A DNA stretch of 64,000 bases from Nitrosovibrio sp. Nv6 (GCF_900110495.1 NZ_FODX01000003.1:124001-188000); one strand, 5' to 3'. Shown: positions 9,971 through 19,640, counted from the stretch's first letter. Program-made: numbers and translations. Notes: a model not told the origin generated them from the sequence alone.

Positions 9971-12247
9971 TCATGCAATCAACTCATCGGGTGCGATGCC
10001 GCCATCAATCACTACACCAATAGAATCGTCATAAAGTCTGTCCCCCACTTGGGCGTAGATACCGGGCTGGACTTGATACACATCATCCTGCCTTTCCAAC
10101 TGCGTGAACAGGTATTTGGGTATGTTAACGGCATAGCGTTGCAGCTTACGCATCAGGTCCCGCTTCGGCCCAATGCTTGCCAATTCGTCGAGAAGCTTTG
10201 GACTCGTTCCGTACCGGACCAAAATAGTCTGATAGGCGCTATCGTCGATCAGCCGGAATTTTTGCGCAGCGGTACGAAACTGAATCTGGCCTTGCCGGGC
10301 GTCACTGGTAAGAAGATTAGTGATACGCTGCTTGTCCAATGAGGGCGCACGCACGTAGAGATGTTCGAAAAACTGCCTGGCAAGATTACGCCCCAGAACA
10401 TTCCGATCGGGTCCAGCCAATAAGCTGACCGAAATTTGCGCTGCTTGACGCAATAAGCCAGGCGGGGCCGGAGTTGGCGGCACAAAAATTACAACCCTCC
10501 CAAGGCTATTCAATTTACCTTCGCGATTGCATCTTCCTGCCGCCTGAGCAATGGAATCCAATCCCGCCAACGCGCGATAAACTATCGGAAAATCGACGTC
10601 TACCCCGGCTTCCACCAATTGGGTGCTAATGACGCGTAGCGGCTCCTTTCGTTTTAGCCGCGCCTTGATGTCGGCAATGACACGGCTGCGATGTTCACCG
10701 CACATTAATGCGGACAGATGCAGCGTATCTTTGGGCATAAGCCGGTGAAGCTGGCGCGCATCATCACGTCGATTGACTATGCAGAGTACGCTTGGATGTT
10801 GAACCAGCTCCGCCGACAAACTTTCCCAATCGCGTGGTGTGTTCAAATCGCACGGAATATCGACCTCTACCCGCTTTAGCGAGCTATACAGCGCTTCCGG
10901 ATCGTCGATGATTTCACTCAGATTATCCAGGCCACGAAATGACTGTTCGCCGAAACACTGGAATGATTCGAGCTTGGGCTGAGTAGCAGTGGAAAACAGG
11001 AAGGTAACTCCGTAGTGAGCCGCTAACAGGTTCATTACATCAGCAATGGGCTGAAGAAATTCCGGTGGAAGCAACTGGGCTTCGTCCAAGACGACCACAC
11101 TATTTACAATATTGTGTAACTTGCGGCAGCGACTGGTGCGGGAAGCAAATAAGGATTCAAAGAACTGAACGTTAGTCGTTACTATGATGGGAGCATCCCA
11201 ATTTTCCGTAGCCAAACGAGAGCGGGCTCTTTCATCTTTGTCCGGGTCCAGATTGGCGTGATGCTCAACTACGTTCTCGCCAAATATCTCGCGAAATATT
11301 CCCGCGGTTTGTTCGATGATGCTGGTGTACGGAATAACATAAATTACTCTTTGTTTGTCATGAAAACGGGAATGCTCCAAGGCGAAGGCCATACTTGCCA
11401 ATGTCTTACCTCCGCCTGTAGGCACCGTAAGGGAAAACAAACCTGGCGCGACGCAGGCCTTATCACGGCACTGGCGTAAAATATCGTTACGAATAACGTT
11501 GACCGGCGTGGGTTCAGCTTCGGAGGCTTTTCTCTCCATGTACTGGTCGAAGTCAGCCACCAAACTGGTCACATTACGGTAACCCACGCGTGCAGACGCT
11601 TTTTTGTCGTCCATGAACGCTTCGGTATCCAGAAAATCCGCATCCACGAGGCAGGAAAACAGCATGCGCAACCACAGTGCCAACCCGTCTGCTCCACCTG
11701 GGGACTTGCCCAACGGCGCTATACCCGGATCAGTTATTGCACCCGGAATCTCCGAGAATGGTAATGCCTCCAAATGCTCTTTGGCTTCCAAACGGTGTGC
11801 CAGCGCCGCTGCTCCAGTTTCCGAGGAAGACCAGTCCGGCAAGCCTGCATGATGGCCTGCAATCAGATAAGCCAGAAATCTCCCCTTCGCACCAATTTTT
11901 TTACAGGCGTAGATTGCACCGGCTGATGAATGATTTACTCGACCCGGTGAATCCTCAATATGTGCATCTTGCCGATCATAGCCGCTGGCTGATCTTATAT
12001 AATCCTGAAAGCTCGGTGAATATTTGCCAAGGTCGTGCCACAAACCTGCCAGTTCCGCCCATTCGCCAGCACCAAAAGCGTGAGCGTATCCTGCTGCTAA
12101 ACGGGAAACCTTTAACAGGTGATCATTCAATAAATGTTCATGCCAAACGCCATTGGCATCTTTCTTCACATGGGCCAGTATGCGATAGATCACCGGCATC
12201 TCTTCCATTTGGCTCTCATCCGTCATTATTAGCGCAACTCTCTCCAC
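9971..12247 (-). CDS. cas3: Cas3, HD nuclease-helicase
   Basis: 758 aa effector nuclease. The N-terminal HD domain shows GLWHDLGKYSPSF and AGHHAGLPDW. The superfamily II helicase follows with Walker A VPTGGGKTLASMAF, a DEAD-like box VLDEAQLLP, motif III FSTATQ and motif VI AAGRCNREG. It degrades target DNA after Cascade binding. It is the first gene of the cas operon. The frame runs to 12247, but the start could be a few codons inside (MTDESQ or MEEMPV). The intergenic region upstream carries a possible operator. All motifs are intact, so interference looks functional. Confidence 0.96.
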   Translation of the reverse strand: MERVALIMTDESQMEEMPVIYRILAHVKKDANGVWHEHLLNDHLLKVSRLAAGYAHAFGAGEWAELAGLWHDLGKYSPSFQDYIRSASGYDRQDAHIEDSPGRVNHSSAGAIYACKKIGAKGRFLAYLIAGHHAGLPDWSSSETGAAALAHRLEAKEHLEALPFSEIPGAITDPGIAPLGKSPGGADGLALWLRMLFSCLVDADFLDTEAFMDDKKASARVGYRNVTSLVADFDQYMERKASEAEPTPVNVIRNDILRQCRDKACVAPGLFSLTVPTGGGKTLASMAFALEHSRFHDKQRVIYVIPYTSIIEQTAGIFREIFGENVVEHHANLDPDKDERARSRLATENWDAPIIVTTNVQFFESLFASRTSRCRKLHNIVNSVVVLDEAQLLPPEFLQPIADVMNLLAAHYGVTFLFSTATQPKLESFQCFGEQSFRGLDNLSEIIDDPEALYSSLKRVEVDIPCDLNTPRDWESLSAELVQHPSVLCIVNRRDDARQLHRLMPKDTLHLSALMCGEHRSRVIADIKARLKRKEPLRVISTQLVEAGVDVDFPIVYRALAGLDSIAQAAGRCNREGKLNSLGRVVIFVPPTPAPPGLLRQAAQISVSLLAGPDRNVLGRNLARQFFEHLYVRAPSLDKQRITNLLTSDARQGQIQFRTAAQKFRLIDDSAYQTILVRYGTSPKLLDELASIGPKRDLMRKLQRYAVNIPKYLFTQLERQDDVYQVQPGIYAQVGDRLYDDSIGVVIDGGIAPDELIA

Positions 12248-12648
12248 TCACCCATATGCTGAAAGCCTATTACTATTCGTATGGCATATATAAGTATCAT
12301 TTTGATACTATGTCTCATCAATCTCCTTCTTGCAATTGGACCAAGGTACTACTTTCGGGCTTGAGATTATCTCTGCGTTTGTTGTTCCAAGTGGAGATGT
12401 TAAGCATGCTGCTTTCGATGGGTTGCGCTGCGCTCCACCCATCCTACGGCAGATACTCGAATAGCATACATGATGAATCTAACGTGGTTTTACATGAACT
12501 CCAAATGATCGCCTCTTTTGGTGGGCTTCGTTAACCCATCTGTTTAAATTCCAAAGCTTCTCTCGCCCCTGAAATACCAGTCCGAAAAACGCGCGTCTTG
12601 ACCTTCAGGCTCGGCAGCATGTAATGTTCGCCCCTTGTTGATGAGTCG
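12248..12648. promoter_or_regulatory. Divergent intergenic region with cas operon promoter side
   Basis: 401 nt with no credible gene between cas3 (leftward) and the squalene/phytoene synthase gene (rightward). Close to cas3, 12293-12309 holds a perfect inverted repeat AGTATCA-TTT-TGATACT in AT-rich sequence, a plausible operator or promoter overlap for the cas operon. Further right, 12417-12443 is a GATGGGT...ACCCATC hairpin, and 12520-12540 a weaker related stretch (TGGGCTTCGTTAACCCA). These resemble dispersed REP-like hairpins. No promoter boxes are claimed. Confidence 0.45.
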
Positions 12649-13707
12649 TTGTTGGAATTCCTATCTTTGAGTACTCTCCCCGCTACAGACGAACTTCTTC
12701 ACGGTATCCTCAAGCAGGTTTCCCGTTCGTTTTATCTCACGCTTAATGTGCTGCCGATTGGCGTGCGCGATCAGATGGGACTGTCGTATCTCTTTGCGCG
12801 CGCAGCGGATACCATCGCGGATACCGATCTGATCGACCGCGCGCAGCGGCTGAAATACCTTAATCAGTTTCGCGCGCAGTTCACAACCGCCGGGATTGAC
12901 TGGAAAGCCATTCAGGAGATTCAAACCGCGCTGATTCCTCATCAGAAGGACTCCGGAGAAAGTATTCTTCTACAGCGACTGGAAGACTGCTTCAGGCTGT
13001 ATGAGGAATACCCCGCCGGCGATCGGGAGCGAATCCAATGGCTGATGGAGGTACTGCCCGAGGGGATGGAAATGGACCTTACCCGCTTTCCGGGGGAATC
13101 CAGCTCGCAGCTCACCGCATTATCCACACTGGACGAGTTGGACCGGTACACTTACTATGTCGCTGGGTGTGTGGGTGAATTCTGGACCAGAATGGTCTGT
13201 GCGCATCGGCCGACAATGGACCGGTGGAACGTCGAAGAGATGTCCGCCGTTGGGGTGAGATTCGGAAAAGGGCTGCAACTCACGAATATTGTCAAGGACA
13301 TAGCGCGCGACCTGCATAATGGCCGCTGCTATGTGCCGGAGTCGCTCCTGGCCGAAGCTGGGTTGAAACCAGCCGATTTGCTGATTGAAACCAATCTGCC
13401 GAAATTCAGGCCGGTGCTGAACCGGCTCATCAGGCTCGCCATGGAGCACCTGGATCAAGGCTGGATTTATACCATGGCGATTCCTGTCTCCGAGATCCGC
13501 CAGCGGTTGGCTTGCATCTGGCCGATATTATTGGCCGGCGAGACATTGAAACGTGTCGCGATTGCGCCTGACTTGCTTGACCCGGCCGTTAATATCAAAG
13601 CGCCCCGCAGCGTTGTTTATCGTGTGGTAGCGCTGACGACCCTCACTTGTGCCAATGCCTATGTGGCAACTACTTATTGGGATAGCCTCAGAAAGCAGGT
13701 TGCCTGA
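12649..13707 (+). CDS. Squalene/phytoene synthase family protein
   Basis: 352 aa trans-isoprenyl diphosphate synthase, head-to-head type. SRSFYLTLNVLP (about residues 25-36) opens the fold. The two aspartate-rich Mg-diphosphate sites are ARAADTIADTD (about 51-61) and NIVKDIARD. It would join two farnesyl or geranylgeranyl diphosphates to make squalene (for hopanoids) or a carotenoid precursor. GLSYLFARAADTIADT is closer to squalene-synthase-like members than to HpnC/HpnD, but I cannot fix the product. The frame opens after a stop at 12622 with no ATG. TTG at 12649 or 12652 is the likeliest start, so the N-terminus is uncertain. Confidence 0.8.
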   Translation: MLEFLSLSTLPATDELLHGILKQVSRSFYLTLNVLPIGVRDQMGLSYLFARAADTIADTDLIDRAQRLKYLNQFRAQFTTAGIDWKAIQEIQTALIPHQKDSGESILLQRLEDCFRLYEEYPAGDRERIQWLMEVLPEGMEMDLTRFPGESSSQLTALSTLDELDRYTYYVAGCVGEFWTRMVCAHRPTMDRWNVEEMSAVGVRFGKGLQLTNIVKDIARDLHNGRCYVPESLLAEAGLKPADLLIETNLPKFRPVLNRLIRLAMEHLDQGWIYTMAIPVSEIRQRLACIWPILLAGETLKRVAIAPDLLDPAVNIKAPRSVVYRVVALTTLTCANAYVATTYWDSLRKQVA

Positions 13708-13837
13708 GCCGTAGATGAGGGTCCCCGGCATGAATCGACGATGAACGCCGGAGGTCTGAGGGGCCGAGATTTGAGCTCTGACGTTTGAGCAAGATAAAAC
13801 AGGGGTTGTACCCCAGAATTTTTGTCGTGCCGCATCC

Positions 13838-15520
13838 ATGAATAAATCTCCAGAAAAACCTGGTTCTCTGACAACCGCACCTCCCGCCATCGGATTCATC
13901 GCTACCGCGGGACGATGGCTCGACGTCAATATTCTTGCACTGGGGCGCGAAATGCGACTGTCCTATCTACCCCCGCTCATGGTTTATGCCGCAGCCGGGA
14001 TTTCCGGCCTGACGGCTATCGTCGGCACGTTTTACGTCAAGGAGCGATTGGGGCTTTCAGCCGAGTTTCTGGCGGCGCTCGGGTTCTGGATGATGCTTCC
14101 GTGGGCCTTGAAGATGCCGCTCGGCCATCTGGTCGATCTTGTATGGCGATGGAAGAGCCTGCTCGTATATCTGGGCGCAGGCTTGATTACGGTGAGTTTG
14201 GTGATCATGATCGGGTTGCTAGGGCACCTTGATGCTATGCGCGCTGTCGCCACGGTGGAAGCCTGGTACGTCACATCGGCACTGCTTGCGCCCATCGGCT
14301 ATGTGCTTCAGGATGTTGTGGCGGACGCCATGACAGTGGAAGCGGTTCCCAGGGTGGATGCGAACGGCCATCCGTTGACGCTTGAAAATCGCAAGTCCAT
14401 GCATGTCACCATGCAAACGCTAGGACGTGTTGCCATCATCACCGGGGGGATTCTCGTCTCCGTGGTGAATGTTTTTGTGCTGCAAGGCGTAGGCGAATTA
14501 CCCGAGGCGCAGAAAGCGGCCGCTTATCTTTTCGTCTACGAGCTCGCCTTGATCATCCCGCTGGTTTCGGTTGCTGGTGTTTTATTCGCTTCCTGGCTAC
14601 GGCGGCGCGACGTGGCGCGACTCGTCACGCAAGGGCATAGCCGCCACGAAGCTGAAGCGCTGCTCGGCGCCTACGCGGACCCTCCTCCGGTCAACTGGTG
14701 GATTCTCGGCGGCGGACTGGCCTTTACCGCGATATCGCTGAGTGTGGGCCTGAGCCGTATTCCCGGCGGTGAAGAAATAATTTTTGTCGTATCCATGGCA
14801 ATCGTTCTATTTCTGATGTGGCGACTGACTGGCGAACTGGAGCCCGAAGCGCGCAACGTACTGGTGGGTACGGCGATTTTGATATTCGTTTTCCGGGCAA
14901 TGCCCTCGCCTGGCGCCGGCTCGACATGGTGGATGATCGACAGCCTGGGTTTCGATCAGCAGTTTCTCGCCGCATTGTCGTTGATCGGGGCAACGCTTAC
15001 GCTCGCGGGAATGTTCATCTTTCGCCGCTTCATGGCGGAACGTTCGATTGCTTATATCATCGGTGCGCTCACCATCGCGGGAACCCTGCTATCGCTGCCG
15101 ATAGTAGGCATGTATTTCGGCTTGCATGAATGGACCGCCTCCGTTACCGGCGGTGTCGTTGATGCGCGATTCATTGCCGTGATCGATACCGCGCTGGAGT
15201 CGCCTCTGGGCCAGATCGCCATGATCCCGATGCTCGCCTGGATCGCCAACTCGGCGCCCGAAAGGCTCAAGGCTACTTTCTTTGCGGTGATGGCATCGTT
15301 CACCAATCTTGCCTTATCCGCTTCGCAGCTTGGTACGAAGTATATGAACCAGATTTTTGTGGTGACGCGCCAGGTAGAAGATCCTGACACTGGCAAGATC
15401 GTGGTCCCCGCCGATTACAGCGAGCTGGGTCTGCTGTTGATCGCAGTGACCATGATCGGCTTTGCGCTGCCATTGCTGTCTATCGTGTTGCTCAAGCACA
15501 CGCGCTTCCGCAATGCATGA
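13838..15520 (+). CDS. Multi-pass transporter, MFS / folate-biopterin (BT1)-like
   Basis: 560 aa integral membrane protein with about 12 hydrophobic segments. The N-terminal block LPPLMVYAAAGISGLTAIVGTFYVKERLGLSAEF..ALGFWMMLPWALKMPLGHLVDL has the look of BT1/folate-biopterin transporters within the major facilitator superfamily. The long loop after helix 6 contains a basic stretch SWLRRRDVARL. The substrate is unknown. It follows the synthase gene by 130 nt on the same strand, perhaps co-transcribed, though the gap leaves room for its own promoter. The ATG start gives an ordinary cytoplasmic N-terminus of about 35 residues. Confidence 0.7.
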   Translation: MNKSPEKPGSLTTAPPAIGFIATAGRWLDVNILALGREMRLSYLPPLMVYAAAGISGLTAIVGTFYVKERLGLSAEFLAALGFWMMLPWALKMPLGHLVDLVWRWKSLLVYLGAGLITVSLVIMIGLLGHLDAMRAVATVEAWYVTSALLAPIGYVLQDVVADAMTVEAVPRVDANGHPLTLENRKSMHVTMQTLGRVAIITGGILVSVVNVFVLQGVGELPEAQKAAAYLFVYELALIIPLVSVAGVLFASWLRRRDVARLVTQGHSRHEAEALLGAYADPPPVNWWILGGGLAFTAISLSVGLSRIPGGEEIIFVVSMAIVLFLMWRLTGELEPEARNVLVGTAILIFVFRAMPSPGAGSTWWMIDSLGFDQQFLAALSLIGATLTLAGMFIFRRFMAERSIAYIIGALTIAGTLLSLPIVGMYFGLHEWTASVTGGVVDARFIAVIDTALESPLGQIAMIPMLAWIANSAPERLKATFFAVMASFTNLALSASQLGTKYMNQIFVVTRQVEDPDTGKIVVPADYSELGLLLIAVTMIGFALPLLSIVLLKHTRFRNA

Positions 15521-15757
15521 TCCGCTCAGGCTATCGGATATTTTATACGTTCAGCATATCATCGCAGGCACCTGCCGCGGTTAAGTCAATGGCATTTCCA
15601 GCCGCCTGGCCGTCTACTTGACATTATCTCAACCGGAGGACATCATTCGAAGGGTGAGGTCGAGGAATTACTTATCGATCCGATCACGATTCCGAGCATC
15701 GCGCAAAGCCGCTGATTTCCTCTCCTTTAACAATCCTCCTGGACCTGGAGAAAACCC

Positions 15758-16048
15758 ATGCTGCGACAAAAAGGCCGCGTAAATTTATTTGCGCTGCTGC
15801 TGATCATTTTTGCGGCAGCAATGGCATACTGGCTCTGGCGAGCCCATGCTCAGGTGTCCCTGGAAATCGAGCTTGCATGCCGTCTGCCTTCCGCCGAAGC
15901 CTGCGCTGCCGCAAAGGCACGTTATACGGATAGTTTTTTATCCGCATGGCTTTCGCAAATGTTCCCGTGGATTCTTCCGTTCCTCCCTGCCTTTATTTAT
16001 GCATTCTTTTTTCGCTGGCTGCGGAAAAACAAGCAGGCCGGCACTTAA
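15758..16048 (+). CDS. Small membrane protein, unknown function
   Basis: 96 aa. Two hydrophobic helices (about residues 9-27 and 66-87) flank a polar segment with two cysteines (ELACRLPSAEACAAAKARY), probably periplasmic given the basic ends MLRQKGR and RWLRKNKQ. A purine-rich CTGGAGAAA lies 5 nt before the ATG. I do not recognise a family. The Cys pair could form a disulphide. It stands alone, 237 nt after the transporter gene. Confidence 0.55.
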   Translation: MLRQKGRVNLFALLLIIFAAAMAYWLWRAHAQVSLEIELACRLPSAEACAAAKARYTDSFLSAWLSQMFPWILPFLPAFIYAFFFRWLRKNKQAGT

Positions 16049-16228
16049 GGAATTCCTTACCACGGTGTTGCGGTTGATTGAAGGTAATGAAATATGTGTT
16101 GGCGGAGTAAGGCACTCGATGGTTCGGAATGGCAATAGTTGAGGTATTACGTGAGTTCGCATACGGCGCAATACGCTCCGCTGTTACGCCCTGCAACTAC
16201 TACAACTGCACCTCCTGGTAGTAACCTT

Positions 16229-17428
16229 TTATTCCGTTCGAAGCGCTTCGATTGGATTTAACCGTGCTGCTCGCATGGCTGGAACGACACCGGCGGCAAG
16301 ACCGATCAGTATCGAGATTCCCAACGCCCCCAGGACATAATCCCATGGGGTGTGTACTGGCAGGCCAACCTCCAGGGACTTTATCAGCCAGGCGACCCCG
16401 GTGCCGATAGCCAGACCGCCCAGTCCGCCCAATGTAGCGAGCAAGGTGGATTCCATCAGGAACAGAATGCGGATGCGCGCTCGCGTGGCGCCTAGCGCAG
16501 TGAGCAGACCGATCTCGGCGACGCGTTCGGTCACGGCAATATGCATCAGCGTGACCATGCCCACTGCCCCGACCAGCAAGGATATCCCGCCAAGTGCGGC
16601 AACAGCAAAGAGCAGCACATCCAGCACGGTATTTAGGGTTTTCAGCATTTGCTGTTGTGGCGTGATGGTGAAATCCTCACGGCCATGCCTTGCAACCATG
16701 ATGCGGCGGATATCGTCAACCACGGCTTTGAGGGGAGCGCCGGGCCGATAGGCAATATTGATTTCCATCACACCCTCGCGATTGAAAATTTCCAGTGCGC
16801 GTGTGGTGGGAATGAACACGGTATCGTCAAGGTCGAACCCCAGCACCTGTCCTTTTGACTCCATGACGCCGATCACCCTGAAGCGGGATGTGCCCACCTG
16901 CAACTTGGCGCCCAGTGGATTGGCGTTGCCGAACAATTCTGTGCGCACCTTGGACCCGAGCACCGCGTAAGCACGCGGGTTGCGGGGATCATCTGCAGGC
17001 AGGAACTGGCCTGTTGACACTTTCATATTGAAGGCGCGTGCAAAATCCGGGCCTTCACCGTAGACCGTAACCCGGCGGCTGCGTCCACGGGCGCTGATTT
17101 CCGCGTTACCGATCACGCCGGCATTGACGTATTGCGGATAACGCGAAGCCTTCAGTGCCAGCGCATCTTCAATAGTAAGCAGCCGCGCGCTCCCTATCGC
17201 GCCCAGCGATGCGCCATGCGTGCTGATTTTGCCCGGCGTGATGGTTATGATGTTGGTGCCGAATTGAGTGAACTCCGACAGCACAAATTGATGGATTCCT
17301 TCACCGATAGAGGTCAGCAGGATGACTGCCGCAATCCCGATCCCAATGCCCGTTGCGGACAGGAAAGTACGCAGCCGGTGCGCGGTGAGCGAGCGCAGAG
17401 CAAAACGCAGCATATCGATAGCGCTCAT
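16229..17428 (-). CDS. ABC exporter permease (MacB/FtsX type), second copy
   Basis: 399 aa. One N-terminal transmembrane helix (about 20-40, SATGIGIGIAAVILLTSIGEG), a large periplasmic MacB-PCD domain (about 45-260), and three C-terminal helices (about 275-395, with ERVAEIGLLTALGATRARIRILFLMES, the FtsX coupling region). It ends with the standard AARLNPIEALR. It lies 37 nt downstream of a paralogous permease, and both probably act with the ATPase at 19641 and the adaptor at 20413 as a MacAB-like exporter of a peptide, lipid or drug. The substrate is unknown. Confidence 0.88.
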   Translation of the reverse strand: MSAIDMLRFALRSLTAHRLRTFLSATGIGIGIAAVILLTSIGEGIHQFVLSEFTQFGTNIITITPGKISTHGASLGAIGSARLLTIEDALALKASRYPQYVNAGVIGNAEISARGRSRRVTVYGEGPDFARAFNMKVSTGQFLPADDPRNPRAYAVLGSKVRTELFGNANPLGAKLQVGTSRFRVIGVMESKGQVLGFDLDDTVFIPTTRALEIFNREGVMEINIAYRPGAPLKAVVDDIRRIMVARHGREDFTITPQQQMLKTLNTVLDVLLFAVAALGGISLLVGAVGMVTLMHIAVTERVAEIGLLTALGATRARIRILFLMESTLLATLGGLGGLAIGTGVAWLIKSLEVGLPVHTPWDYVLGALGISILIGLAAGVVPAMRAARLNPIEALRTE

Positions 17429-17429
17429 T

Positions 17430-17473
17430 GCTTATTTTCCGCTCATTTTTTCACTCATTTTCCACTCATTTTC
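17430..17473. repeat. Four imperfect 11-bp tandem units at a permease gene junction
   Basis: On the plus strand the units are GCTTATTTTCC, GCTCATTTTTT, CACTCATTTTC and CACTCATTTTC. They cover the stop codon of the upstream permease (17466-17468) and the gap before the next start. Each minus-strand unit carries AATGAG or a close variant, so they supply spare TGA stops. This looks like slippage-made sequence at a junction between two coupled genes. Confidence 0.6.
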
Positions 17474-18677
17474 CACTGAGCGCTTTCACAGGATCAAGCC
17501 GCGCCGCGCGCGCGGCAGGCAAAAGGCTGGCGAGCAGGCCTGTCACGAAGGCAACTGCAATTCCCGCAATACTGGCCCAGGTCGGGGGCCAGGCGGGAAG
17601 CTGAGGATAGGCCAGACGGATTAACAGACTACCCAGCTGTCCGAGTGCAAAGCCGGTGATAGCGCCCACCAGTGACAGCCAGACTGCCTCCGCCAGGAAC
17701 AAACGATGAATATCGGCTGATGGGGCGCCTATGGCTTTCAACAGCCCGATCTCCGATGTGCGCTGGCTGACCGCCACCAGCATCACATTCATCACCAGAA
17801 TACCGGCCACGGCCAGACTGATGGCGGCGATGCCGGCCACGCCGAGGGTCAACGCCCGCAGAATGCGGTCGAAGGTGGCCAGCACAGCATCCTGGGTAAT
17901 GACGGTAACGTCTTCTTCACCATCGTGGCGCTGTTTCAAAACTTCGCCTATCGCTTCTTTGGCGGAAATGAGGCCACCACGGCTTTTGGTTTCAACCAGT
18001 ATACGAAAGAGCGACGAAGTGTTGAAAAGCGCCTGGGCATAATTAATGGGGATAACGACGATTTCATCGGAGTTGAAACCCATTGATTCCCCTTGGGGCG
18101 CAAGCACGCCGGACACCAGAAAACGCCGGTCACCAAGCCTCACCCGCTGTCCGACGGCATGGCTCTGAGGAAAGAATTCCTGGGCAAGCTTTGCACCGAG
18201 AAGAATCTGCGCGCTGCCCCCTCCTTTCCCTTTTTCTTGTGCCAGAAAGCTGCCCTGCGCGAGCTTCATGTGCCGTATGGGCAGTATGTCCGCCGTGCTG
18301 CCCAGCACGGTAACTTCGCGCAGACGGCCGGCGGCCACAAGTTCCGCAACGCCAACGTTGAGGGGCGCATAGCGCCTGACCTGGGGGAGATGGCCAAGCG
18401 CCCTGGCATCTTCCAGGGTCAAATCGCGCGGCGTCTGCCCTAGTGCAGCACCAGGAAATCCACCCGACGTTTCCGCTCGTCCAGGCAAAACAGCAATCAG
18501 ATTGGTACCGATTGAGGAAAACTGGCCAACCACATAGCGCCGTGCTCCGTCCCCCAAAGCAGTCAGCACTACCACTGCCGCCACACCCAATGCCATCGCC
18601 AGAACGATGAGCAGTGAACGGGTTCGATAGCTCGCAACAGTTTTTAGAGAAAACTGCAAGGTGTCGCGCAGTTTCAT
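17466..18677 (-). CDS. ABC exporter permease (MacB/FtsX type), first copy
   Basis: 403 aa with the same architecture as its downstream neighbour: N-terminal helix (SLLIVLAMALGVAAVVVLTALGDG), periplasmic MacB-PCD domain, then three helices with QRTSEIGLLKAIGAPSADIHRLFLAEA. It ends AARLDPVKAL. The two permeases are clearly diverged, which suggests a heterodimer. In an undisturbed operon the ATPase would be expected directly upstream. Here a nuclease gene and a MITE-like element lie between them, so this permease may need its own promoter or read-through. Confidence 0.88.
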   Translation of the reverse strand: MKLRDTLQFSLKTVASYRTRSLLIVLAMALGVAAVVVLTALGDGARRYVVGQFSSIGTNLIAVLPGRAETSGGFPGAALGQTPRDLTLEDARALGHLPQVRRYAPLNVGVAELVAAGRLREVTVLGSTADILPIRHMKLAQGSFLAQEKGKGGGSAQILLGAKLAQEFFPQSHAVGQRVRLGDRRFLVSGVLAPQGESMGFNSDEIVVIPINYAQALFNTSSLFRILVETKSRGGLISAKEAIGEVLKQRHDGEEDVTVITQDAVLATFDRILRALTLGVAGIAAISLAVAGILVMNVMLVAVSQRTSEIGLLKAIGAPSADIHRLFLAEAVWLSLVGAITGFALGQLGSLLIRLAYPQLPAWPPTWASIAGIAVAFVTGLLASLLPAARAARLDPVKALSGK

Positions 18678-18732
18678 GTGCCTTGGAACTTAAGTTGGAA
18701 CATGGCTTATCTCTTTATGCTGAGCTACAGGC

Positions 18733-18898
18733 TAGCAGCCTGTCGGACTTGAAGAATCGAAGCGAAAAAGTGACTGGGTGAGGACAGATTTTGAGGATTT
18801 TGAAGGCCAATAGTTATTCTATTGGCCAAAAAAGCGGCGAAATATGGACCAGCCAGACGCTTTTGCAGCCGATTTCCTTTAAGTCCGACAGGCTGCTA
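18733..18898. mobile_element. MITE-like non-autonomous element with 18-bp terminal inverted repeats
   Basis: 166 bp bounded by TAGCAGCCTGTCGGACTT (18733-18750) and its exact complement (18881-18898). The TA at each outer end could be a 2-bp target duplication, as known for IS630/mariner-type transposition. An internal 9-bp hairpin GGCCAATAG/CTATTGGCC lies at about 18808-18830. No coding frame is present. The right end supplies the TAG stop codon of the nuclease gene. The family assignment is inference from the ends alone. Confidence 0.75.
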
Positions 18899-19366
18899 AT
18901 CCCACATTTCGCGCCATTTCCATGGCGGCCGCGCATGGGGATCGGCCCATAATCCCCGCTTAGCGACCTTGGCTTCTTCCTGCAGAAGATTGAGACTGGG
19001 ATCTTTCACATACCGGTTGTATACCCAGGCCAGGCCGCGCTTCACCTGTTCTTCGCCTGCATCGAAATCTCCACAGCGAACCTTGGCAAGCATGCGTCCA
19101 TATTGATCTTTCCCTTTCGGAGTCACTGTCACCTGCTCCCAAAAACAGAGGTCCGAAAGGGACTGTTTTGCATCTGCGCCGAACGGCTGGTTTTTTTCCG
19201 GGGCATCGATTCCAGCGAGGCGCACTCTTACCCATTTCTTGTCTATTACCACTACCAGATTATCGCCGTCAGAAATATTGATTACCTGGCCGGTAATATC
19301 CGCATAGGCGAACTGGGGAAAGAAAAAGAATATGACCAATGCAAGGCCAACAAAGGTATGCTGCAT
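18896..19366 (-). CDS. Secreted thermonuclease-like (SNase) protein
   Basis: 156 aa. A signal peptide (about 1-22, cleaved after AYA) precedes a staphylococcal-nuclease OB-fold domain: ITGQVINISDGDNL, then RVRLAGIDAPEKNQPFGADAK with the catalytic Arg and Glu, then KDQYGRMLAKV with the second Arg. A C-terminal GLWADP..PPW motif completes the domain. It is a Ca-dependent sugar-nonspecific nuclease by family, exported to periplasm or medium. Its stop TAG lies in the end of the adjacent MITE-like element, so the last residues may differ from the ancestral protein. It interrupts an ABC-exporter gene set to which it has no obvious functional tie. Confidence 0.9.
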   Translation of the reverse strand: MQHTFVGLALVIFFFFPQFAYADITGQVINISDGDNLVVVIDKKWVRVRLAGIDAPEKNQPFGADAKQSLSDLCFWEQVTVTPKGKDQYGRMLAKVRCGDFDAGEEQVKRGLAWVYNRYVKDPSLNLLQEEAKVAKRGLWADPHARPPWKWREMWD

Positions 19367-19640
19367 TATGGATGCCTGCTTCTTGCTCGTAGTGTTCTGA
19401 AATTGTTATCAATACCGTCAACGGTAGTGGCGGCTATCAGCCTGTGGCCGGTGGACCGAACTGCCGAATATTTCGGTCGAGCCGTGCGGTATTATCAATT
19501 GAATTTTTTGGCTATTCAATAGGGATGGAGGAATCGAGGGACCAAGGGATCGAGCTTCGGATCGGTTAGTAATCCAGGCCTCACAACCTGTCTCATACAT
19601 CCGGTTCATCTCCACAGTAACTTGTAATTTTATGGGCTGT

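Noticed and set aside
18896-19366. Nuclease as an integral part of the MacAB-like operon
   Set aside because: It has its own signal peptide, is flanked by non-coding gaps and a MITE-like element, and no functional link is known.
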